Below, piece after piece: positions 24,077 to 34,779 of a stretch of DNA of 64,000 nt (positions are counted from its first letter, which is position 1; each line of letters starts with the position of its first letter). The stretch is from Gnetum montanum (Eukaryota; Streptophyta; Gnetopsida; Gnetales; Gnetaceae): NCBI GenBank assembly GCA_015680685.1, contig MNCI01000135.1, positions 1 through 64,000 of the forward strand, written 5' to 3'. Under the pieces are notes generated by a model that did not search any database, was not told where the DNA came from, and saw only the letters and a list, made by a program, of their open reading frames with translations. A program made the translations under genes and the position numbers.

Positions 24077-25482
24077 TGTAGGCAAGAGATTACAACATAA
24101 GTTTTAAAGATAGTCTATATATATATATATATAATAGAGAAAAGGTTATCTTTAAAGGGGAGAAAGGAGATTATTAAGAAGGATACTTACCAACTTTGGC
24201 TTAAATTTCTCATAACTTGCTATAGAAGTTACAATTTCTCATGATGGTTAGGATTTAATACCCTAAGATATTTGTAGCTTCCCTTAACCTTTTATGATGG
24301 TTGTAACTACCCCAAAGCTACTATAAAAAGGACTAGTGGGAGAAATTCAAATAGGGAAAAAAATTTGAGAAGAATTGTTGAAGATTTCTTGTAAAGAATG
24401 GCTTGCTAAATGCATCAATTTAGCTACTTTATTTTAATCCTATGAGTTCTTTTCTTCCAATTTTATTTCAATTGCGTAGTTAATACTTTTGATAGTATTG
24501 TGTTTGGCAAGTAATTTTGGTATTTGTGTTATCTCTTATAGCCCTGTTATTGTGCAATATTAAGAATTCTATTAGGGTTACCATAAAAGAGCTTATGTTG
24601 TCATAAGGCATCTTGAGAAATTTAATAGTAACAACTTTGTGAAATTGCCTATTTGAGTTTAGAGAATCTATAAAATCTTTGATACTTTGAGATGACTAAA
24701 ATAGCTTCATTTGTTTAAAGTTTATTGCCTTGGTATTTCAATCTTGAAATTGTTGAATTTTTCATGAAACCTTTATTTTTGCAATTCTTGACAACTATTA
24801 ACTAGCCAAAATATATGATTTTATTTTGTCATTTACAAAGCATTTTTTGGTAACTTAATAAGATTGTCTTTTATGAAATTTCTTGTTAAGCTCAAATGGT
24901 TGGACAATTCATAGCATTAGATTGAATTGGGATAGCTTTATTGCAAAGTATTTCCTGATGTCAATTTATCTCACTTAAATGTTTGAGATTTTACACAAAT
25001 TAGCTTTTCTTTCCTTACTCTTTCTATGTCCATTGAATCTCACTCTATTTCTAGTTTTCTTCTGGAACTCTCTCTAGGAAAAATTAGGAGTATATTTTGG
25101 CAGAATTGTGGTTAAGCATTTTTGTGAAATTTTATTTGTTTCAAGAAACATACTATAGGGACTATATAGACCAAGTAACTTGACAAATTGGGAATCTTTA
25201 ATGAGTCATAGTGTTTCACAAGGTTAGCTGAATTTCTATTATAATAGCCAATTACAGTTTCATACACAACCCAATCATTTCAACATTCACAACAATAAAC
25301 ACATATTCATTTTTAGTTCGTTTCATTACCACTGAGTCTATTTGGATGTATCTAGGCCATGGTGTTACCAAAGACTAGTAAGCACCTAAACCTTGTTTGA
25401 AGAAACACCTACATTTCCCATGACTCGAGTCACGAGACTAAAGGCACAATGTTGGTGGTCTGGTCCCAAACAGTCACCAACA
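24077..25482 (+). repeat. LTR-A, copy 2
   Basis: Matches copies 1 and 3 from about 24,165 to the CAACA end. The TATA box TATAAAAAG is at 24,322-24,330. The left boundary at TGTAGG is a guess. A (TA)n run lies at about 24,113-24,133. Confidence 0.65.
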
Positions 25483-25487
25483 AAAAG

Positions 25488-26536
25488 ATGACCATAAAAA
25501 TCCTGATGGTAGGATATTTTTGGCTAACAATCTTTATGGATGCTCACCATTTTGCTTATTCATGTGAGAGATTCCAAAAATATAGAGGAATGACAACTAG
25601 AATGAAAGGACCCCAATAGTGGATTCAACCACTAGATTCTTTCAATCCTTGAAGAATTGATTTCATGGCATACATCACTTCCATGTCCAATGGGAAGTCA
25701 TACATCATTGTTGTTGTTGACTACTGTACCGAAAGGGCTAAATTTGTAGAAGTTTTTTACTATATCTCTACTATTGCAACTCGATTCTTTTAACAATAGG
25801 TGATAAACAAGTTTGATGTGCCTACAACACTAATTTCTGGTAATGAAACATATTTCACAGGTGCTACCTTTCAAAAGTTAATGCAATGCTTAACGATGCA
25901 ACATAAACTCACGACACCTTACCATACTCAAGCTAATGATCAAGCAAAACTAAAAAATACAAATCTTATTAGAATTCTAACATGAACTATTAGTAGATAT
26001 AGAAAAGATTCAAGTACCAAACTCATTGATGCCCTTTGGGCATATCACTCGACATGGAAATTTCCTATTAGCTACTCTCCTTATGAATTAGTGTATGAGA
26101 AGTTACCCAAACTTCTAATTCAAACTAAACTCTGTACACTCATAACTACATGTGAGTTTAACTTGAACATTAACTTAGCACAAAAGGAACAACTCATGAC
26201 ACTCAATGTGCTAGATGAAAATTGAAAACTAACCCTAATAATAAACGAAGTGCATAAGACATACAATAAACAATGTCACAATGCATGAATAAGGAGAGTT
26301 ACTTTTAAACCAGGAGAGAAGGTTCTCTATTGGAATTCCATGCATGTGTCGCAACAAACTAAGTTCTAGATATTATGAGAAAGACCATCCATAATACACT
26401 TAACTTTTCCTTCTAGGGCTCTAATAATCTACCATTCAACAAGCCCTCAAAAGCACATGCTAGTCAACATCCAACAACTTAAATCCTTCGTGGACTTCCA
26501 AGAAACTAGTTGCAACACTAACATCTCAAATCAATA
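25488..26536 (+). pseudogene. Athila-like integrase, downstream part
   Basis: Continues the integrase after the insertion: KILMVGYFWLTIFMDAHHFA with one zinc Cys kept in YSCERFQKY, then DFMAYITS (first catalytic Asp kept) and SYIIVVVDYC. The second catalytic motif reads ISGNETYF (about 25,834-25,857; the usual SDNGT, with Asp replaced by Gly), followed by TTPYHTQANDQAKLKNTNLI (third acidic residue replaced by Lys). After that come LIDALWAYHSTWKFPISYSP, ELVYEKLPKL, KPGEKVLYW, and a C-terminal HMLVNIQQLKSF ending at a stop near 26,536. The rest of the core is well preserved although two catalytic residues are lost and several stops occur. Confidence 0.85.
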
Positions 26537-26669
26537 ACAAACTCACTCCATTTTCTAAATCTCCTCTTTCCAACTTAGTACCATGATATCTTCAAGAGGG
26601 TAAAAGGATTTTTCTTCTCTTTTGTTTTGTAATGTTCTTTCTATATTTTTCATTTTCTTTATATTTTAT
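26537..26669 (+). other. T-rich 3' untranslated part of the Athila-like element
   Basis: Pyrimidine-rich sequence that appears to continue at 34,775 after the next insertion. Confidence 0.4.
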
Positions 26670-26688
26670 TGATTATTCTATATTGTAG

Positions 26689-27155
26689 GCACATTTCATC
26701 CATACCATGGAGCAGCTACCACTGTTATTAGAACCATCTATATTACTGTCAACACTAGAAGAACAATTGTTTGCACCACTCATCAATCTAGCATTGAAAT
26801 TTTTGAATCCTTTGATGAGATGTTGCTCATCACGAGAGGAGGTCAAGTCATCTACTTTGGACATCTTGGTGACCACTCATGCAAGATAATTGAATATTTT
26901 GATGCTATTCCTAGATGTTGGAAGCCACCTCTGTGGTTGTAGAGCAACTGTTGGAAATAGATTTTGTAGAACATTAAAAAAAATCATCCCTCTTCAAGCG
27001 TAACATAGATATGGTGAAAAAGCTCACTATTCCACCACCGGGATCAAAGCATCTGCACCTTGAAAATCAATATTCACAAACCTTAATGGAGCAATTCAAG
27101 AATGACGCATTGTTAAACATGGAAATTTTTTAGGTGCATTAAGGTTTTAATTGGT
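26689..27155 (+). pseudogene. PDR/ABCG-type ABC transporter fragment
   Basis: Full-length plant PDR (ABCG) transporters export hydrophobic compounds and are about 1,450 residues long. Here only the end of the second nucleotide-binding domain and the start of the last membrane domain remain. The reading is [29 protein letters not shown] (H-loop region; the usual TIHQPS is read as TTHQSS), [36 protein letters not shown]. About a dozen codons are then deleted at about 26,912, with a frame change, followed by [17 protein letters not shown], a stop near 26,975, SSLFKRNIDMVKKLTIPPPG and QYSQTLMEQF. It is preceded by TATTGTAG, a plausible splice acceptor at 26,687-26,688, so it came from genomic DNA rather than mRNA. 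It contains a deletion, a frameshift and a stop. Confidence 0.85.
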
Positions 27156-27877
27156 CAGAACTGTTACCTTGGAGCCTCACATGACAAAGGCTGATAAGAA
27201 ATAAAAATGAATGCCCAGAGCTCTAGAAACCTCACCGGATGATTAACAATGTATTGTTACGAACCTACAAAATCAAGAGTAAGATCAGAATCAAACACAA
27301 AGATAGAGACAGGAACACCCAAAAAGTGGTATTGGCAACCGTTGCTGAAGGCCTTCGTTTTAACTCTCATCGCCACCGCCATTGCTCAGGCCCCTACCCG
27401 TGTCAACAAGATAAGGATAGTCGCATAAGCAGCAGTAAGTGGTGGCAACCAATTGCAAGAGGCCGCAGCCGCTGACAAAGAATGCTTACATTATGGGCAA
27501 AGTTACGATGTAACACGAGACATGCATGGACATGGAGCCATCTTAGAATTGTTTTCCTGTCTCTTGATCTTCGTGGAATTCGCGTTATGCTGAAGCTCTG
27601 AATGCATTATTGTGCATTTTAAAGGATTCATGATAAGGCGTGAGAATGTCAAAAGTTGTGCATGAAAAGGAATCGACCCGCTAGTGGCCATTAAGATCCG
27701 CATCCTAAGCTGTGCAATGATTGAACATCATCATATCCATGGCCACTACTTGGCTCTGTGATTCCTGGATTCGCAAGGCGTCGCCATAGGAAGTCATGGA
27801 AAGCATAATGCTTCATCTTCTTCTTTTTCCTACATGCTTGACTTCCGTCAAGAGCAAATGCAGCAAATAAATCATAG
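27156..27877. other. Unassigned, relatively GC-rich piece between two gene fragments
   Basis: Open frames occur on both strands (27,239-27,475 plus; 27,503-27,703 and 27,691-27,891 minus) without recognised motifs. Composition differs from the surrounding AT-rich repeats, suggesting further captured gene sequence or intron. Confidence 0.35.
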
Positions 27878-27967
27878 ACCATGGCCAACATTGGATGCCT
27901 ATTAAGCCCATTCCTGGACCTCTAGTTGTCAACATTGATGATTCCCTTCAGATGATAACCAATGGAA
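27878..27967 (+). pseudogene. 2-oxoglutarate/Fe(II) dioxygenase exon, 5' part (split by copia)
   Basis: Soluble plant 2-ODD enzymes oxidise hormones and flavonoids. The reading HWMPIKPIPGPLVVNIDD followed by SLQMITNG matches the conserved block after the first half of the iron site (the usual W-P-V-KPIPGALVVNIGD-LQ-SNG). A possible splice acceptor, ATCATAG, precedes it. The exon stops at the copia LTR start (27,968) and continues at 32,354 in frame. Upstream exons with the HxD iron ligands were not found. Confidence 0.8.
27963..27967. repeat. Target-site duplication TGGAA, left copy
   Basis: TGGAA precedes the copia LTR; TTGAA (one mismatch) follows its other LTR at 32,349-32,353. Confidence 0.65.
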
Positions 27968-28373
27968 TGTTATTCCCAATTGTTTGCACCAATATTATAT
28001 TAAATGTAAAAGAAATTGCAAAAAATAAAAAAGATACATAGTTACCTGAGAAAACCTTTAAGTGAAAAACCCTACCAAAGAATCAGCTCTTGGACTGTTA
28101 GCAACACAAATTCGAAAAATTGAAGCTTAAGGATAATTTACAAAGGAAGGGAGATGATTCTCAAGCTTATGCTTTGAAAAATGTGATTTGGATGCTCCCT
28201 TTGAGCTCCTTACATACTGTCAGGAAACCAAAAATTAAAAAAGGAATAAGGTAGTTTATTTTGGTTGGGATAGGTATGAGCCCAATTATAACATAAACAG
28301 AAATAAAAATATAATAAGGCAAGGTAGAAATATCTGAGAAAATCAAGGCACATTTGCCTTCATCCACCTCACA
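27968..28373 (-). repeat. 3' LTR of the copia element
   Basis: 406 bp, TG…CA. Matches the other LTR, including the GGAAGGGAGATGATTCTCAA block near 28,144. Confidence 0.85.
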
Positions 28374-28449
28374 ATTCTTCTTCTTGAAGGTAATGCTACT
28401 TTGAAGAACGGTCCAAACCATCTTTAGAAAATCCAATTATAAGAAGAGC

Positions 28450-29250
28450 AAATGTTGATTAGCATCGAAGAAACTTTTTAGCATGAGTTGACTTGGTGAG
28501 TATATCTATAGGATTTGCTTCAATTAAAATTTTATTCAAAAAAATCCTTTGCTTTTTAATTTCCTTACGTATATAGTGATATTGTATTTCAATATTAATC
28601 AAAGTTTGAGTGATGCCAAGTTCAATTATTAGCCTTTGGAACCATATAGCTTCTTTGCATGCTAACTTAGTAGCAACATATTCAACTTTAGTGATAGACT
28701 GAGCAACACAAGATTATTTCTAACTTTTCCAAGAAATAGCACCACCAAAAAGATTAAACACATATCCACTAGTAGATTTCCTACAATCAATATCACCACT
28801 CCAATCTACATCAACGAAGCCAAGAAGTCTATTGAAATCATTTTTATACCAAATCCCATAATTGGAAGTACCACGAAAATATCGGAAGACTCGTTACATG
28901 AAAATCTAGTGTTGTTTTCCTGCATTAGACATATACTTGCTAAGTTTTTCAACAATGTAAGCAATATCAAGTCTAGTAGAGACCACTACATACATTAAAC
29001 TACCAATAGCACTAGCATATGAAATTTTAACCATGAGCTCTTTTTCTTCACTTGTCTTTGGGAATTGTTCAACTAATAGTTTAATACCAGTTTCACAGGG
29101 TGTAGTCACAAGCTTGTAATCATGCATACTAAATCTTCTTACAATATTTTCAACATATGTAGATTGTCCAAGCCAAAGATTGTTATTAGCCTTGTCCCTT
29201 TTGATTTCCATGCCCAAAATTTTTTGTATAGCACCAAGATCCTTCATCTC
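28450..29250 (-). pseudogene. copia RNase H and RT end
   Basis: The open frame 29,247-28,906 reads MKDLGAIQKILGMEIKRDK, YVENIVRRFSMHDYKLVTTP and ISYASAIGSLMYVVVSTRLD (the end of RT and the start of RNase H). The remainder to about 28,490 reads YFRGTS-like, VDWSGDI-like and A-T-KLACKEAIWFQRL-like blocks, ending NPIDILTKSTHAKKF. Several stops occur. RNase H removes the RNA template during reverse transcription. Confidence 0.8.
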
Positions 29251-29279
29251 AAATTAAGAAGACAGATGAAGTTTTAACT

Positions 29280-30240
29280 TCTAAATATCATGTATGTTAT
29301 TACCTGCTATTAACATGTCATTGACATATAGCAGCAAAATAACATATTTGTCACTTGTATTTTTAACATACATACAAGAGTCTTTGACACTTCTAACAAA
29401 GCCAAGATTTATCATGTGATCATTAAATTTCTTATTCCACATCCTTGGTGCTTGTTTGAGCCCATATAGTGATTTTAATAATCAACACACCATTTGCTCT
29501 TTTGCTTTAATTTCATATTGTTCAGGTTGAAGCATATATATTTCTTCCTCAAGATCACCATGGAAGAATGCTATTTTCACATCCATTTGTTCAAGTTCAA
29601 AATCATAAATAGCTATGATAACCAAAAATGATCTTATGGATGTTAATTTTACTACTAGAGAAAAGATTTTATCATAATCAATTCCCTTTCTCTAAGAAAA
29701 TCCTTTAGCTACAAGTTGTGCTTTGTATTGATTCCGAGATTTTATTTTGTACACCCATTTATTTCCAATGGGTTTTCTCTGTGATGGAAGCTCAATTAAT
29801 TTCCAGGTTTTATTTTGGTGAATTGATAACATTTCAACATCCATTATCTATTTTCACTTTGCATTTTTCATAGATAAACATGCCTCATCATATGTTGATG
29901 GCTCATTATTTTCAGTAAATAGGACATATTCTTCTAGATGTGAGGGTAATTTTCTTATACATGTTAAACATCTTAACAACTCATCTTCACTAAAAGTAGT
30001 TTCTCCCTCTTCATGTTGGTCCTTCTCGTTTACCATGCTATCACCATCTTGTTCGCTAAGGGCAGGATGACCCTCAAAAATTTCATTATTAATTTCAACA
30101 AGCGCATACATAGGAGTTACATCATTTGAAGGAGTTTCAGTATTAGAAGATTCCTCCTTCATAGATCCACATTTTTCTCTAAAGATAACATCTTGACTAT
30201 AAATAACTCTTTTGGTTTGTGGGTTATACAACTTATAAGC
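29280..30240 (-). pseudogene. copia reverse transcriptase with altered active site
   Basis: Open frame 30,231-29,854 covers the linker and RT start. The following part reads LIELPSQRKPIGNKWVYKIK-like, MDVKIAFFHGDLEEEIYMLQ, SLYGLKQAPRMWNKKF and LLLYVNDMLIAGN. The catalytic YVDD is thus YVND (about 29,318-29,329), a loss of a metal-binding Asp. Stops and shifts separate the pieces. Confidence 0.85.
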
Positions 30241-30299
30241 TTTGACACCATGTTTATAGCCAAGAAAAATACATTTGACAAACTTAGAGTCTAATTTGG

Positions 30300-31060
30300 A
30301 CCTATCATATTTTTGAACCTATACATAGGCTTCACAACCAAAAGTCTTCAAATAATTCAAATTAATAGATCTACAACACCGAACTTCTTCTGGAATTTTT
30401 TTGCCAAGTGCTAATGAAGGAGATATATTGATAAGATAACCTGCAGTTGTTACTACTTCACCCCAAAAATGCTTGTCAAGATCATATTCACTAAGCATAC
30501 ATCTAGCACATTTCATTAATGTTCCATTGAAGCACTCTACTACTTCATTTTCTTAGGAGTCCTTGGAATAGTCTTTGCCTTTGAATGTCATGTTCTTTAC
30601 AAAAAGCACTAAATTCATTTGAGCAAAACTCACCACCATTGTCAATTCTTAGAATTTTGATTTTCTTTCTTAAAGAATTCTCAAAAAGAACTTTGGATTC
30701 TATGAATTTTTGAAATACTTCAAACTTATGTTTTAACAAATAGATCCAACTATTTCTAGAATAATCATCAATAGAAGAAACATAATACATGCTACCTACA
30801 AGAGAACTTATTTTAATATCTTTAACTAGTTCACATACATCACTATGTATTAGTTCTAATATCTAAAGAGATTTAGCATTACTTCTTTGAAAAATGTAAC
30901 GCCTTTGTTTACCATGTAGACAATGATGACAAAAATCCAAGGAATCTTTCGAAAGCTTAAATTTACCTTGCTTGTAAAGTTTCTTAAGTCCTTTTTCATG
31001 AAGATGTCCTATTCTTTTATGCCACAAATCAATACTTAAATTTAAATCAATAACTACTAA
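30300..31060 (-). pseudogene. copia integrase
   Basis: Reads CHHCLHGKQRR-type zinc-binding sequence (about 30,930-30,895), IDDYSRNSWIYLLKHKFEVF and the second catalytic motif IDNGGEFCSNEF in 30,790-30,545. A frameshift and stop near 30,550 follow, then NEVVECFNGTLMKCARCML (third acidic residue kept) and HFWGEVVTTAGYLIN to TFGCEAYV (30,516-30,319). Two breaks disable it. Confidence 0.85.
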
Positions 31061-31389
31061 TGCACTTAATTTCTACTTTAATGTCTTAGCCTCTAATTTA
31101 TACAACTTGTTTATTTTAATCCTAGAAGCCAAAACAAATGAACCATGCAGTATTGCACATTTTCCAGTTCCAAACATAACAGTTAATCCTGCATCATCCA
31201 ATTCACTTACTCAAAAAAAATTTAGTAAGTGTTGGAACATTACATACACTGGGAATCGATTTAACTACTCCATTTTTAAACTAAATCTTTACCTTTCTAT
31301 AACCTATAACTTTGCATAAACCATCATTACCCAATCTAACCATTTCAAGATTAAATGATGTATACTCACTGAACTAATCAACATGTGGA

Positions 31390-31640
31390 GCGTAGTGATG
31401 AGATGCACCCAGTCCACATACCATGAATATGAATCAGCATTATCAGAAGATGAGACAACATACAAATCTCCTTCTTGAGTAGGAGGGGCTTGATCACTTT
31501 TTGACACATTACTCTCTTTCCCCTTTTTTGGAGGGGTTTTATAGTCTTTCTTTATATGACTAACTTTACCCCAATTCCAACATGTAGGTGGCTTCTTTAC
31601 AAATTTTTGAGCCTTATTCTTAAATTAAAGCCTCTTAACA
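31390..31640 (-). pseudogene. copia gag zinc knuckle and protease start
   Basis: Reads CWNWGKVSHIKKDY (degenerate CX2CX4HX4C, two Cys lost), then open frame 31,507-31,304 with SYSWYVDWVHLITTLHM, where a protease DSGAS motif would be expected after YVD. The rest of gag lies in or beyond the N gap. Confidence 0.7.
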
Positions 31641-31706
31641 AACTTTGGCTTTACATTATTTTTGATAAATAATACATCATTTTAAGGATTAGAACTTTTT
31701 CTTCTT

Positions 31707-31952
31707 NNNNNNNNNNNNNNNNNNNNNNNNNNNNNNNNNNNNNNNNNNNNNNNNNNNNNNNNNNNNNNNNNNNNNNNNNNNNNNNNNNNNNNNNNNNNNN
31801 NNNNNNNNNNNNNNNNNNNNNNNNNNNNNNNNNNNNNNNNNNNNNNNNNNNNNNNNNNNNNNNNNNNNNNNNNNNNNNNNNNNNNNNNNNNNNNNNNNNN
31901 NNNNNNNNNNNNNNNNNNNNNNNNNNNNNNNNNNNNNNNNNNNNNNNNNNNN
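31707..31952. other. Assembly gap, 246 N
   Basis: Run of N inside the copia element. It hides the start of the 5' LTR's inner end, the primer site and most of gag. 246 bp is too short for a whole copia gag, so the true gap is probably larger or gag was deleted. Confidence 0.95.
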
Positions 31953-32348
31953 TCGCTTGCACCAATATTATATTAAATTTAAAAGAAATTTTAGAAAATA
32001 AAAAAGACACATAGCTACCCTAGGAAAAACCTTCAAGGTGAAAAACCTAGCAAAGAATTTGCTCTTGGACTATTAGTAGCATAGCTTCAGAATATTGAAG
32101 CTCAAGGAAAATTTACAAAGGAAGGGAGATGATTCTCAAGCTTATGCTTTGAAAAATGTGGTTTGGATGCTCCCTTTGAGCTCCTTATATATTATCACAA
32201 AACCAAAAATTAAAAGAAGGGATAAGGTAGTTTATTTTGGTGGGGATAGGTACAAGACCAATTATAACATAGAAACAAATAAAAATAGAATAGGGTAGGG
32301 TAGAAATATTAGAGAAATAAAGGTATATATTCCTTCATCCACCTCACA
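31953..32348 (-). repeat. 5' LTR of the copia element (inner end in gap)
   Basis: Matches 27,981-28,373; ends in CCACCTCACA. About 13 bp of its left end fall in the N run. Confidence 0.85.
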
Positions 32349-32353
32349 TTGAA

Positions 32354-32470
32354 GGTACAGAAGCATTAAGCATCATGCTGTAATGAACAAGGATACTTAT
32401 AGGCTCTTCATTACAACATCATCATCCTCATCTTCATCTATCATAGAGGAGAAGGACAGAGTGAAGTAAA
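32354..32470 (+). pseudogene. 2-ODD dioxygenase exon, 3' part after the copia insertion
   Basis: Continues the exon as YRSIKHHAVMNKDTYRLF, corresponding to the iron-binding-His block (YKSVEHRAVVN in intact genes). The His ligand is kept, but the usual Glu before it is Lys and the following Arg is His. The RxS cosubstrate motif is read as RLF. The frame then drifts into a Ser run (from a TCATCATCC repeat) and stops at about 32,470, short of the normal C-terminus. Confidence 0.8.
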
Positions 32471-33365
32471 AATGGGCAAATCACAATGGGGCAAAAATGA
32501 GAGCAAAGGTGAGCAAGTTTGAGCAAAATGGTTACATCGACATCATGCAATGGATGCCACATGTGGCCATGCTGGACCGTCTCATGGCAACCTTCTCCTA
32601 TAACCTCGACACCTGCAATAATGTCGTAATTATTCATCAAGATGAACTCTTCTATGTATGGACACTGCAACAACACCACCACCACAACTACAATAATTAT
32701 AAGTTGATAGCACCCATGACCATGGACTATAACCTAAACACATGCTTGGGATGCCATTGGAAATGAGGGAGCTACTTTCAAACATAGTGTCACCATTACC
32801 ATCTGCAAATCCATCATGACGACACCATTTCTATACTAGTTACATGCCACTACATTGATGATGGAGATAGAAATTAGGTTGTAAATAAGTGGTTGCTACT
32901 CTGCTAAGGCACACAACATCAATGAGGCATGTTAAAATCACAACACATTGTAGTTGTTAGTTGGTAGTTTGGATGGCCATGTTATCATCTGTAGTTACCA
33001 TTTTCACCAACACTCGTGATTTTTAAATGTTATTATGGTTTTATATTTCATGCATTCATACCAAGGTTTTGATATTAAATTATTATAAGATGACAAAAAA
33101 TAACCATATAATAAAACAATGATGAAAGAAGAATAAAATAAAATAATTGAATTTGGTAAATGAAGTTCAAATTGAAGGGAACATTTTTCTAGTCTATATG
33201 TAATCAACCATAGTTTGGCTATCTTGCATTTATATTCAAGTGACCTAGAATTAAAGAAGGCACCTAGAGTTAGAGCCATCTCTACTTAAAAAGCTTGTTT
33301 CACCATCTTGATCATGTTGAGCATAAACTATATCTTCCCCATAGGAAGATTTATCATAAGGGTTA
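32471..33365. other. No gene recognised
   Basis: Short frames on both strands (32,434-32,766) overlap each other and show no motif; His/Asn runs come from CAC/AAT repeats. Confidence 0.3.
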
Positions 33366-34774
33366 ATGTGCCAAAATTGGTGATCTCATATTAAGGATAA
33401 TGACTCAAGAATATTATGAAAAATAAAATAAAATATTTATAAGTTAGTTATTAAACAAGACACTTGCCAACTATGGCTTAAATTTCTCATAACTTCTTAT
33501 GGAAGTTATAACTTCTTAGGGTGGTAATGAATTAATCCCCTAGATATTTGTAACATCCCTTACCTTCTCATGATGATTGTAACTATCCTAAGGCCTCTAT
33601 AAAAAAAGGCTTCAAAGGTAGAATTTGAAGGAATGGATTATGGGTAGAAGATACTTGCAAGAATATTGAAGATTATAAAAGCATGGATTGCTATTGTAAA
33701 AGCATGGAATGCTAAAGACATCAATTCAGCTGCTTTGTTTTAATCTTGTAAGTTCTTTTCTTCCCATTTTGTCTTAGTTACTTAGCTAATGGTCTAGATA
33801 ATATTGTGTGTGGCATTTAATTTTGGAATTTTTTAGATTATTATTATAGCTATGTTTTTGTGCAATATTATATTTTCATTAGGTTTGCCATATAAGAGCT
33901 TATGTTTTCTTAGAAAAGCAACTTGACCAATTTAATAGTAATGTCTTATTGAAATTTCCTATTTGAGACAAGAGGATCTAGAAAATCTTTGATACTTTGA
34001 CTTGCTTGAAATAGCTTCATTTTTTAAAAGTTTATTGCCTTGAATTTTAATCTTGAAATTGTCAAATTTTTCTGCTAATTCTATTGTTTGCAATTCTTGA
34101 ACACTATTAACTAGCTAAACAAAAGCTTGTACTTGCTATTTACAAAGCAATTGGAAAATATAATAAGATTATCTTTTACAAAATTGCTTATTAGGCTCAG
34201 AAGGGTCTAGACAATTCATAATATTTAGATTGATATTATGAAGTGTTTCATCATGTTCAATTTATCTTGCCTAAATTTTTAAGATTCACACAAATTTGCC
34301 TTCTTTTCTTTTCTCTTTCTAAATCCTTTGAATCTAGCTCTACTTCTAGTTTTCTTGTGGAATTTTGTCTCTAGGGGAAATTAGGAGTAGATTGGTAGAA
34401 TTATGCTCAAGTATTTTTGTGAAATTTTATGTGTTTTAAGTAGCGTACTATAAGGACTATATAGACTAAGTAATTTGATAAAATAGGAATCTTTAATAAC
34501 TCATAGTATTTGACAAAGCTAGCTGAATTTCTTTTACAATAGCCAATTACATTTTCATACACAAAGCCAAGCATTTCAACATTTACAACAAAAACTACAC
34601 ATTCATGCTTAGTTTGCTCTATAACCACTGAGTTTATTTGGAGGTATCTAAGCATTGGTGTTGCCAGAAGAATAGCAAGCACCTAAACCTTGTTTGAAGG
34701 AACACCTTTGTTTCCCATGACCCCAAGTCACAAGACTAGAGGCCTATGTTGGTGGTCCCAAACAATTGCCAACA
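33366..34774 (+). repeat. LTR-A, copy 3
   Basis: Matches copy 2 closely from about 33,445 (GGCTTAAATTTCTCATAACT) to the CCAACA end. The TATA box is at 33,598. The left end is uncertain. Confidence 0.65.
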
Positions 34775-34779
34775 TTTAT

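Larger units (their letters stand above)
22616..25482 (+). mobile_element. 2.87-kb insertion ending in LTR-A, inside the integrase
   Basis: The insert begins TATTG and ends CAACA (inverse TGTTG, one mismatch) and is bracketed by AAAAG. The last 1.4 kb is LTR-A copy 2. The first 1.46 kb (22,616-24,076) has no LTR-A match, no recognisable gene and many stops; it ends in a long purine run (about 24,028-24,060) of the kind that precedes a 3' LTR. A matching 5' LTR is absent. It is either a non-autonomous or rearranged LTR element, or an LTR whose 5' half is not shared by the other copies. Confidence 0.55.
27968..32348 (-). mobile_element. Ty1/copia retrotransposon, minus strand, with assembly gap
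   Basis: The two LTRs (27,968-28,373 and the part of 31,953-32,348 visible right of the gap) are highly similar. The termini are TGTTATTCCC and CCACCTCACA. Internal order on the minus strand is gag zinc knuckle, protease, integrase, RT, RNase H, then a purine tract (reverse complement of ATTCTTCTTCTT, 28,374-28,385) beside the 3' LTR. Integrase before RT identifies Ty1/copia. The element lies in a dioxygenase exon and is the youngest level of the nest by position. Confidence 0.88.
26670..34774 (+). mobile_element. Composite insertion with two host-gene fragments, ending in LTR-A copy 3
   Basis: Flanked by TTTAT at 26,665-26,669 and 34,775-34,779, starting TG and ending CA. After removing the copia element inside it, about 3.7 kb remain: a PDR transporter exon fragment, an unassigned GC-richer piece, a dioxygenase exon, another unassigned piece and LTR-A. 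The TSD is low in complexity, so the left limit is tentative. The right limit rests on the LTR-A alignment. Confidence 0.45.

Noticed and set aside
31651-32010. 119-codon minus-strand frame
   Set aside because: It is mostly N; the open frame is an artefact of the gap.
32497-32766. 89-codon frame after the dioxygenase exon as its C-terminus
   Set aside because: Different frame, a stop intervenes at about 32,470, and no dioxygenase motif is present.
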